Below are positions 48,315 to 60,300 of a stretch of 64,000 nt of DNA, piece by piece; within the stretch, counting starts at the first letter, position 1, and the number at the start of each line of letters is the position of its first letter. The DNA comes from Anadara kagoshimensis (taxonomy: Eukaryota; Mollusca; Bivalvia; Arcoida; Arcidae). The position numbers were made by a program, and so were the translations under genes. Where the stretch lies: assembly GCA_021292105.1 (NCBI GenBank), contig CM037866.1, positions 5,912,163-5,976,162 on the forward strand, read 5' to 3'. The notes under the pieces are model-generated. The model had not been told where the DNA came from. It saw only the letters and a program-made list of their open reading frames with translations, and did not search any database.

Positions 48315-51300
48315 TCATGTCTTAATGTTGTGTGTTTCTGGTGATGATAATGTTGTATTCTCCGATGATGATGTGGTTGTATTAGAATCATCCAGAAAGT
48401 TAGGAAGTTTTTCTAAATCTACATGTGACGAGTGTTCAGCAGCTAATCCTGTTAGCCATTGTAGAATGGTGTTATAACCGGGTCTATTGTCTGGCCTCTG
48501 GTCCCAACAACTTAACATTATATTGTACCTAAAAATAGAAATTAAATGGTCCATCAACAAGGTCTGTAAATCTTCTCATATGAAATTGTGATATCAGATT
48601 TTTGACAACTAGTTAATAATCTTTTACTGTTTGAACACTTAAGGATTCATGTTTGTTTTTTAATCCTTCATCAAGGTATGAACCGTCAAAGTAGGCTGTG
48701 GCAAAACACATAAATCATGAAGCAGTTTATAGTCAATTTGTTACAGCCTGCTCCAACAGTTCATAACTTGCTTTTTGGCAGTTGCTAAGTAAACCATCTC
48801 TTATGAATAAGTGCCGAATCGACAGCCCATTCATCCCCTTGTTAACAACGTCTTTATCTGGACACCTATTTGGCAGCTGCTAACCATCTCTTATAAGTGC
48901 TGAATTGGCAGATCATCTCATTCCCTCGTTAACAACATGTTTATCTGGGCACCTTTTTAGCAGCTGCTAACCATCTCTTATGAATAAGTGCCGAATCGAC
49001 AGCCCATTTCATCTCTTCGTTAACAACATGTTTATCTGGACACCTATTTGGTAGCTGCTAACCATCTCTTATAAATAAGTGCCGAATCAACAACTTATTT
49101 CATCTCTTCATTGATAACATGTATATTTGAACATCTTTTTGGTAGCTGCTAACCATCTCTTATGAATAAGTGCCGAATCGACAACTTATTTCATCTTCTC
49201 GTTAACAACATGTATATCTGGGCACCTTTTTGGCAGCTGCTATCTAACTCTCAGCAGTTTTTAAGCCACTAGTTATCTAGTATATCTTTGCCACTCAGTG
49301 TCAAGTCTTTTCCCTAAGCTCAGTGTTAAATATTCCAACAGGACTGTATATATATTTGGTGTGCACTTGTTACTTACACTTTTTCACTACAATGTGGAGG
49401 ACAAGGCATAACATAGCTACTCAAGATGGACTCTTCAGCTTCTTGTGGTCCCATCTCAGGATATGGAGCAGTTCCTGTCAATAAGAAAAGTTAAACAATT
49501 TATAGAATTCAAAAGTGTCCCCCAAAACAACCTCCAACTGAGAAATCCCTTATTATGTGCATGATCAAAATAACAATAGCCAATGACACATTTATACCAC
49601 CCAAAAACCCAAAAAATTTCATAAGACAGCTATGATCTGTAAGTCTTTAGACCACTAAGCCACCGAGGTCCCCAGAGACCTAGAAAGGGGCACATGATTT
49701 ATGGTCAACCCAAGTTCTATTTACACTCGAGGCTGTCTCTCATATTTTTTTTGCGAATGGGGTCAGCGCCCTTTCAATTGTTAAAGGAGTGTTCAATACC
49801 ATTATCTCGCAAATAAAAATATGTTTAATAAACTTAATTGCTATTATACATTAATTTCCACATGGCATTTGACATGAATTTATATGTATTCTATTTCAAT
49901 TTATATATTAACTTTTTTAAGCCATTTTTAGTTCCCTTTTTTTAACTTGTGAAAATCAGTTTGCTCTGTGTGAAAAAATCATCAGATTTTCAATTGTCAA
50001 TGGATCCCAATATTGGACCCAAAAAGCCCAATGACAGCCCTGGACATGATATAACTTACCGAAGTGTAAAATCTCCCACATAGTAATACCATAGAACATT
50101 CTGACACCAAGGTCCCTGGAAACCGAAAAATGGGGGCCTGATTTATGGTGATCCCTGGGTTCTATTACTACTACCTAACTTACCAAAGTGTAATATTTCC
50201 CACATAGTAATACCATATGACCATACATCTGTTTTAACATTGTGATATCTCTATGTCACTGAGGTCCCTGGGATACTAGAAAGGGGGACATGATTTATGG
50301 TCACACCCGAGTTCTATTACCACTATCTAACTTACCAAAGTGTAATATTTCCCACATAGTAATACCATATGACCATACATCTGTTTTTACATTGTAGGTG
50401 TTCTCTCTTACTGATTCTGGAGACATCCAGCGGATAGGGGCAGAGTTCTGAATAAAAAAGAGCAAATCATTGATTTAGTATCCCCCTAATGAATATATTT
50501 TCGAGATATGACTATATGTGTTAGTAAACTATGTATCCTATAAGGATAATGGGGTTGGCTGTTGTACTACATGCTTAAAACCTCTTAATGTTTGTTGGAA
50601 CATTGTGGAAATTTTTTATGTTGGGAATTCCTGGAATACTGTCATTTTTACAGGAAAACATGAACTGATATGATTCCATATCCAAGTGAAATAATAGTTC
50701 TGCACAAACATAAGGGGATGTCACATGGTACTGTTACCTAGTCAAGACCATTCAATTACATCAAGTCATCATCAGCAATATAAAATAACATGATTAACAA
50801 AATTTATAACATATCATTTAAGACCAATTTTTTTTTCTTGAATGTTCTGTGAAAATACAAAACCACACAATTTATATTATGCCACAATTATATCAAGTCA
50901 TCACCAGCATTGTACTAATGGCAAAATTTAAACTCTATAATTGAGGCAAAGACTGTGTGTCTAGTACTCATGGCACTATAACAATATAACAGTCATGTAA
51001 GACTTTGTTACAGCTTTATACAGATTTCTCTCGAATGTCCTGTAGAAATCTCAAACCCCACAATTTACATAATCACTGCCAATGCTACAATTACATCCAA
51101 GTCATCACCACCAATACACAAATGGCAGAATTTAACAACTGTGTGTTTAGTACTGTAACAATATAACAGTCATGTAAGATTTTTATTTACTTACAGCTTC
51201 ATACAGATTCCTCTCCCGTATGTCCTGTGGAAATCCAAAACCTGACAGTTTACAAATACCACCTTTAGACATCAAAACACTTAATGTTCGTAGTCTGTAG

Positions 51301-54300
51301 TAGATCAACTGTGAAATACATAATACATTAAGTTACTGTGAAATTATATACTTTTGTGATGTCCAAATTTTTGTTGTGTTGGTGTTACCCTTACACACAA
51401 ATTTACCTGTTAAACAATGGTATTTTAATACCTTTAATATATTTATACAGTAAAACCTTGATTCATCGCCACCATTTGTTCAGTCAAATTTTGGCGTTAT
51501 AAAGGGGTTTGGCAATAAATCGAGGGAGGCCCATAAAGAAAAACATAAACAAAATGGATTTTGGGACTTCAAAATAGTGTGGCGATAAGCAAGGTGGCAA
51601 AGTTATCGAGGGGCATTATAATGAGGTTTTACTGTATTATGAAAATTGGATAATACAAAAATAATCAAAGTGTGGTAATGGGTTATTATTACGTATATCC
51701 TTTCTGTTTAAACCATGACACAATGACGGATACAAAAGCATTTTGTCTTAGAACCATGAAAATTGAACACCACGAAAATAAATAACAACAGGTGTTTGAC
51801 AGGTACCATAGCCCTTGTACATATACCCTGTAAAAGATTCATGTACCCCGAGCTGCAAGTCAAATTTGTCACCCTACAAAACCTTTTCAAAATTTTATTT
51901 TGTCTTCTGTGCGAGATGTGAAAATTGTCGCCATGGTTTGTTTAACATAGCCTGACAGCAGAGGCTACATGTACCCTGACAATGTAAGAGTTACTGCCCT
52001 TAGAACACTAACTATTGTTTGCATTTATGTAGTCTGGAAGATTTACAAATGTAGCTCCATGGCAAGGTAACTAATCTTTGTGAGAGAAATTTATTTGAAG
52101 GGAGATCATCTAATATAAAGTGAACCAACACCAAAAAGTTCACTCAACAGTGCCTGTGAGTGTGTGCACACTTTGGCAAACTTGCATATATATACCATTC
52201 AACAGCAGTTAGTTGTTCATGGGGGCACGCATTGCCAATAGCAGTGAATGTTGAAAGGCATCTTCCATTTTTGCACACTTAATCTACCAAAGGGAGGCAG
52301 CACTGTTTTTGCTTCCATTTCGGAATATTGTTTTACAGTTTAAATAAAAGAATTCATTTTAAAAACATAAATTGCTGAAAAATTAACTCTTTAAATATAA
52401 CCTTTTATGAACAACACTAAAATTCAGTAGCATCTTTTGGGGGCAGTGACCTCTGACCTTTAATCTTTAAGACCTTACCTTGAAGCGATTAAGATGTTCC
52501 AGTCCATTGGCTACCTGTGCAGCCAGAGCTAACAGTCTGTAGGAGTCTAATCGTTTCTTCTTAAGTTTTACTGACTGTCGTGCATTACTCGTAATCTCTA
52601 CTTCCTGTAGGTCATCACCAGGGCGACCTTTTTGTAAATATTCAAACAGTGTCCCATCCTGGGCATATTCCAACATAATAAGCCAAGGCTCTAAAATAGC
52701 AAAAGTTCAAGTACATCATTACACATGATCATTGCTGATCGTTTATATATATATCTGTATATTTAAACGATCAACATCTACATCAATAAGTGAACAAGTA
52801 AGAAATCAAAGATGGACATGGTTCAATAATGTATTGCAAATGTGTTATACCAAACATCCAAGGATCATTTTTAACATCGCAACCAGCTGAAGGAAAAACG
52901 AAGAGGATGGCCAAGAGGCCTGGCGAAGGACTATAGAAAGATCCCAACGTATCTTTTCTTGTTTGGCTGTGTCTGCCATTTACTTCATAAATAGGCATTT
53001 TAGATCACTGGGCCATTGTAGACCATGGATTTTCTGGGATTTCAAAATGGATCATAAAACCAGGTTCTCAAAAATATACATTGTAGAAGGGACAAGAAGT
53101 CAATATATGTAACTTCTAGCATTTGAGCCCAAACCTCCAATATACAAAGTAGGCACTCTATCAACTGAGTTACCGTATTGGCTTTTATAATATATAACTA
53201 TTTACCATTTAGTGTATAACATCCTATGATCTGTATGACATTGATATGAGATTTCAACATTTTTAAAACTTCCATTTCTGCCAAGAAAAACTTCCTGTCT
53301 TTCTCTGTGGCTTCATCTGAAAAGAAAATAATGGAATAATTTATGAACTGAAACACTGAAGGAATCAAAATAATTTCTAAAGTTTAAAATGAAAAGTTGA
53401 AAACAAAACATTCTCCTTTCAGAAGCATGACAAAAACTTTAAATATAAATTATACAGGGCTTTGTCAGGTAACAAGACCCCATGTACCTTGTCAAAGATT
53501 TTTGTACACTGAACCACAGGTACATTTATGTATGTCTGTTATTACTCTGATTACATACACTGTAAATATTTTTAAAACAAGAGGGCCATGAGGCCCTGGA
53601 CGATCAACTGAGAATAAATTGAATTTTACACATTTTTCCATAAATGGAAATTGTCTATTTAATGACATGAATAGAGGGTTAACAGAGTTCATTATTAATT
53701 AATATGAACTTGACCTAGCTTTTGTCCTGAAAATTGTTTTGGGCAAATTAAGACAAATAAATATGGACTCTACAGTGTTACCAAGGTTTTTCTTTGAATT
53801 GACCTAGTAACATACCTTTTGACCCAACATGACCCATATACGAACTTGAACTTCCTTTGGTCATGAACATCGTTCTGGACAAATTATGTGAAAATTGGAG
53901 AAAAAATATGGACTCTAGAGTGTTAACATGGTTTTTCTATGATTTGACCTAGTGACCTATTTATTAACCAAACATAACCCATATACGAACTTGACCTTGC
54001 TTTGGTCCTGAACATCGTATGTGAAGATTAGACAAAACATATGGACTCTAGAGTGTTAACAGGATTTTTCTATGATTTGATCTAGTGACCTACTTATTAA
54101 CCCAACATAAGCCATATACGAACTTGACCTTGCTTTGGTCCTGAACATCGTTCTGGACAATTTATATGAAAATTGGACAAAAAAATGGACTCTTAGAGTG
54201 TTCACAAGGTTTTTCTATGATTTGACCTAGTGACCTACTTACTGACCTAACATAACCCATATACGAACTTGTCCTGAACATCATTCTGAATAAATTATGT

Positions 54301-57300
54301 GAAGATTGGACAAAAAATATGGACTTTGTGCTCAGGTGAACTAAAAAACAAGAAAAATGTACATGTATCTATTGCTCCATAGTAATGAATCGGTGTTCTC
54401 TCAGTGCATACCGTATAACTGGAAATTTTCGCAGTAATCTTCACTATTTTTCGCTATGGAAATCAAATCGCGAAAAATAATGGGGTTTCAAGAGTATTGG
54501 TCAATAACTAGAACGGCCTCTGGTTGTTTGAACTTTTGTGAAAGACTATTTGTATTCATTATTTTGTTATGTTTGAAATCTAAACGTGTCGTTTGAATTG
54601 CAAATTAAATTTTTATTAATATCCCGATAAGCAATTGTCAAATCCTGGCACTTTTTACTCAAAACCGACAGATACGAAAGTGCCGTATGACCTCTGACAT
54701 AGGAATATTGATTAGTGTTTGTAATGGCGACACTTTCTTCAACATATAAACATAGGTACCAGTAATTATGGACCACCGTATATCAATGAATAAGGAATTG
54801 GGAATGGCTTCAATCATTAAACAAACAAGACACACGCAAGATGTTACCTGGAAGACTTGATTAACGTTAATTATAGGTGACCAGGTATCGGCAGCCTCAT
54901 TGGTTATATTATATTTACAGTCATTCAATCGCGAAAATTAAAAACACGAAAATTTTTACATAGGTATATTTTTTATAAAATCGCGAAAAATTAACACCGC
55001 AAAAATTTCCAGTTATACAGTACTTGCGACTAATATGGGGCCTTATTCACAATCAAAATCTTATTGTTTTTTTCATGTTCATCAAGCTGATTTCCACAAT
55101 GTTTATCCAATTTGTCTTTTTCTAGCATTAATTGCATTTTTAGTTTGACAATTTTGGCTATTTCACTGCTAATTTTCAGAATTATAAGGGTCCTTGGCCC
55201 AATTTCATAAAGCTTGAAGAGATAGTCATGAGTATGATTTTGGGCATGCAAAAGTACTCGATTCAAACTGGAAACCACACTGGGATGGTATAGGATTGCT
55301 ATGGATACCAAACTGGAATGTTACCATGATGATTAAGGAGCAGAAATTGTGACTGGACATAGCTATCCAAATTAAGCTTATTATAACCTGTTATTCTGTT
55401 GGTTTGGAAGACTGATCCATTCAATGATTGTACAGGGTTTTACATCACAGTCATCAATATTCCAGATACGTGTATATATCAAGTGCCTGAAATCTTCATC
55501 TTTTTCACCTTTGAAGTAAACTCAGGGCAATGTTCAGTGAGGGTTCTATAATGTTCCACACCTTCCTTGACATGGGATATCAGTTTTAAGGTCTCTTTCA
55601 AGGAACCCCAGTTTTCCTGGAAATGCTACATCATATATGCGACCATTATTACCATATCTAAGCTTATACATATTATATACACAGTGTGTATGTACAACCC
55701 TCTGTATCAGGTCGAGTCCTTTTTTCGTAGTCGTATCACTACGAGTCGCGCTTGCGCGACGAGTAGTGATACAGCTACGAAAAAAGGACTCGACCTGATA
55801 CGAAGGGTTGTACATACACACTGTGTATATGATATTTTTATCTAACATTTCCTATTAGGTCATTAAAATAATAAAAACCCAATACTTTATGTGAAAAAAT
55901 GTATTTTACCGCAGAAAACCACTGAACTATGTTATGACATGTTTTGCAGTAATGACGTCATTGTTTACATTTGACAAATCGGAGATTCCCCAATGACGTC
56001 ACAATAAGAAGTGCACGTGTACTTTACCGCAAATGTTGTATCATCACACTGTGGTGATACAAGATTCTGTATCATACATGTTCGATAAAACTTGTATTTC
56101 ATCAAATACAGACAGAAAAACTAGTCTAATGTTAGATAAAAATAATTACCAGAAATTTTTTTCACTGCTATCCTGATAACTTCTTCTTTCTCCGGATATT
56201 TCCTCATCCGACCTTTCCATACTTCCACATACGACCCTCGAGATATTAAATCAGACATTTTGATGTCCTTCCGTGGGATCTCCCAAAACTGCTTTAATCT
56301 TGGCTGTAAATTATACAAGCAAGATCAGTGAATTAGGATCCCCTGCCAGCAGGTTCTTTTTTGTAATTTGCACTTATGTTAAAAGGGCAATAACTCCAAG
56401 CAGAATGAACAAACCCACTTGGGTTAACAATATGCACATCTCCTATCAATGTTGATGCTTTGCACCAAATTTTGTGAAATAGTGCCTCAGTTTTGAGAAT
56501 TTGCGCAGAGAAAAAATGGATGGACAGAAGGACGGAAGAAAGGACAGACAGACAGAAACTTGGAATTAATTATTCTCCCCTCTTTCTGCAGAATGTGGGG
56601 TGTTTCATCACTTTCTATTTGTAAGCTTCATCTATAGCAGCCACTCTTTTTAAGAACTTTACAGAGGTGTCTTTAGCGTGCACTGAGACACGGTACCTCT
56701 GTTTTAAGTCTCATCCGAAAGACTATTCTAATATTTTAGCTTTTTACAGCTCTAGTATAGGCAGGAGATGAAAATCATCTCAGAAACCCTTGATTTCGAA
56801 AGCCAGTACCACTGGGCCATGTCCGCCCACTATTGTACTTGAGTCACTTCATATCATTTGAACCTCACAATTGTTTTTAAATACTAAAACTTACCGGATC
56901 ACTGTTGGACACAACTGGTTGAATATTTTCATCTAACAGTTCCACTTCTTGATCGTCCAGATTTTCATCATGGATACGTGTAAATTGTTGTCTCATTTTG
57001 TTGTCTCTTACCTGAAAGAAGACGTACAAATGACCCATTAGAAAATACTTTGAATTTTTTAACCTAGGATCAATTAATTAATTGATTAGGGATTTATGTC
57101 CCAGTAACTGGTATTTCACTTGTATCAGGATGTCATCAGATACAGGTGAAGTGGCAGAAATTTTGACCTTTGCAGTATACTCGGAGGGTTCTTAAACATG
57201 CCACACCTATTGGACATGGGGTATTGGTTTCTAAGGTAACCCATGACTTTCATTTCTAAAAGCAGAGTGCTTGGCAAAAGAAACAGTCACAACTTATTTT

Positions 57301-60300
57301 TAAGTCACGTCAGACCCGGTTCAGAGTTTAATCCCTGACTTTCCACAAACGAAGCAAGCAGTCTGCAATCTGAGCTACTGTAGTAGTGTAGTAGTTACTT
57401 TAGTTATACGGTGTGGCGACACCTTTAGGGGTTTCGCGGAAAAGAATGGAACAATCTAGAGGATTTCTATTAGTAGAGCTCATCCACAGAACTTGCCACT
57501 CAAAAGTTTAACACAGACCTAACGGATAAGTGCCAAACCTACCAATAATTTGGTAAAAAATTGGTTACTTTATTATGGGTACAAATTCAAAACGGTACGT
57601 TAAATTTATTTTGGATCATAGGGTCGACTTTAAACACTTAATTGTGGATTTTGTGTAGAAGATAGAAAAAATATAAAAATACCGTTTTTTCCGCAAGATC
57701 TTAAACTTTTTTCGGTCAATGGACGACTTTTTCGTTCAATGAACGGTTATTGAACAGGAGTGTGTTAAACGTAATTGTTTTCTGAAAAGTCCATTTTTTG
57801 CATGTTTCACCCTAAAATTAAGTATGATCCGAAGTTTTCCCAAAATTCTAATCAAGTTTAACAGCTAGATCGCGTTAGACTCCATAAACTCAGAGAGTTT
57901 GAGCAAAATCCTTAATTTTTTTCTCAACTTCCTCAAAAGTGATGTAATACGCTGCTAAAAATGAGAAAGTTGTCGCCTTTATCATTTCACATCCAGAGGA
58001 TGTTCCGAATGAATTCGTCACTAATCCTCTAGATTGTTCCATTCTTTATATGGTGTGATTTCAATATAACCAGCAAGGTGACAAAAATTTGTCACTTACA
58101 TGTACTTCCACTAAAGTCAATTTTTCTGTACTGTATACAAGTTCGAGTAGTTGCTTTTTTCACTGGGGATTTAATTTCGCTATATTCACGTTTTGACTTT
58201 TTGGTGCAAAATCAAATAAAAAACGAATGTTTTCATGTAGCATGCATAAAGCATAGGGTGAGATAATCTGTACAGAAAATTGTTAACACTGGCCACTGCA
58301 CCGTGAGGTTTTATTCCCGTGAATAAGTACCAGTGTTTGAACCCGAAATTTATTCCCTGCAGAATTAAACAACTATTACTGTAACAGTATATGATTTGAA
58401 ATAACTTTTCATACTTAATGCCTATTTTAAGAAATAGTCTCCTATTTGAAAACTTACTGAAAGGACTGTATATGTATAATTACCTTAAACTTCAATACCA
58501 ACATTATAAATACAACGATGAGGAGTATGGCTAATGCTGCTGTTACGATGGCACCGATGGCATATGGTGATACTGAAATAAATAATATTCATTATAAGTA
58601 ATAAATACATATTATATACACAGTGTGTATGTACAACCCTCAATATCAGGTCGAGTCCTTTTTTCGTAGTCGTATCACTACGAGTCGCGCTTGCGCGACG
58701 AGTAGTGATACAGCTACGCAAAAAGGACGATATGATATTTTTATCTAACATTTCCTATTAGGTCATTAAAATAATAAAAAAAAACAATACTTTATGTGAA
58801 AAAATACATTTTACCACAGAAAACCACTGAGCTATGTTATGACATGTTTTGTAGTAATGACGTCATTGTTTACATTTGACAAATCGGAGATTCCCCAATG
58901 ACGTCACAATGAGAAGTGCACGTGTACTTTACCGCCAAAGTTGTATCACCACAATGTGGTGATACAAGATTCTGTATCACCGTGTTCGATAAAACTTGTA
59001 TTTCATCAAATACAGACAGAAAAACTAGTCTAATGTTAAATAAATATGGTTATCAGAAAGAATATTCTGAATTTTGGTTTACCATTGTATACAAAATTTA
59101 TAAACTAGAAAACAAAATATTTATTATTTATTCTCAGAACTAACATTAAAACATGTTTTTTGAAGATTCAGTTCTCATTTCCCATAAAACGATGTAACAT
59201 TCCCCACTGGATGACATTATATGATTGTCTTTTCATCATGGCATCATTGAAGGTCATGTGGTCATACAGGATACATATTTCTTCCATATGCAGATAGGGC
59301 AAACCTTGTCTCTGACTGAACTGTTCGACCCCACGGGTGAGATTAATAGAATCTTACACTGGTGTAAGACAGATATCTCAAATGAGGATTATGTGAGCGG
59401 TTGACATTACGAAAAATGTCACATGCGCAGAAAAACTGCGTATGTGGTTCAATCGCATTCGTCTTCTAAATCAGTAAAACGCTTTTCTAAAGTAATGTGA
59501 AATATGATAGATAAATGCTACAAGCATCTTGCAAGTTGATTACAGACGACAGCTGACTGTCATGATTTTCAATCCAGTATACTTTGGTTGCACAGCATAA
59601 TTAACATCAACAATCAGTATAATAAAATAAATATTACATTTCTGATAGGGTGACAGCCCATATTGTCACCCCTCGAAATTCATTGTCAACCTGGCTTCGC
59701 CTCGTTTGACAATGAAATTTCTCAGGGCGACAATATGGACTGTCACCCTATCAGAAATGTAATATTTATATAATAACGTCATTAGATCTGGTTGACGTTC
59801 TTACATAAAATGATTATGACGTCATCAAATTAGCGTCCGTTAGTAATCATGTCTCATCCGGAATACCCTTTATTTTTTCATCAAATCGGATTAAAACGTC
59901 GGAGAAATCCAATAAACATGATAAATGCAGGTGATGGTTTGTGTGGTCTGTCTCAACCAGGGTGAGACAGGGAAATCTAGCACCTGTGAAACAGCTGGAT
60001 TTCCTTGTCACATGTATAAGAATTCCCTATCCTACAAGGATACTCAAAATGGATTCTTATATTCTCCCTTATTAACTAACTGTTTAAATCAATGATCGAA
60101 ATCATTATGCTTTTGACGACGACTTTTTAATAATCGATGATAAATGTTTAATAACTACATGTATGTTATGTAACTTACTGTTAATGTCACTTGAGTTTTC
60201 TTTTTTTGGGTGTTTTCCTCCGTTCTTGCTGTTTGACCCAGAGATTTTACTGTCAGTGTTGTGAGAAATGTGTTGATACCCATAATTATAGCTATTACTG

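Larger units (their letters stand above)
48315..56303 (-). other. Kinase-like domain exons: predicted catalytically dead
   Basis: Exon 56150-56303: WEIPRKDIKM, glycine loop reduced to ISRGSYVEV, then IAVKKI with the conserved Lys. Exon 53206-53316: FLAEMEVLKML with the alpha-C Glu. Exon 52479-52690: hinge WLIMLEYAQDG, a Lys-rich kinase insert and LAAQVANGLEHL. Exon 51195-51308: the catalytic loop reads LIYYRLRTLSVLM where active kinases have HRDLAARNVL, so HRD is YYR and the Asn is Ser; DFG reads GFG (KLSGFG). Exon 50336-50447: RWMSPES and DVWSYGITMWE, well conserved. Exons 49378-49474 and 48315-48528: GTAPYPEM, CWDQRPDNRP, then the tail. The fold is kept while both catalytic aspartates are lost. 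Confidence 0.88.

Noticed and set aside
52840..52980. Short stretch recalling the basic KRRG-x-P-R motif near the end of some LINE proteins
   Set aside because: Only about 15 residues and no neighbouring reverse transcriptase domain; too little to call.
55546..55848. Overlapping open frames of about 100 and 92 codons on both strands
   Set aside because: They run over the 77-bp-arm palindrome, which makes similar frames on both strands.
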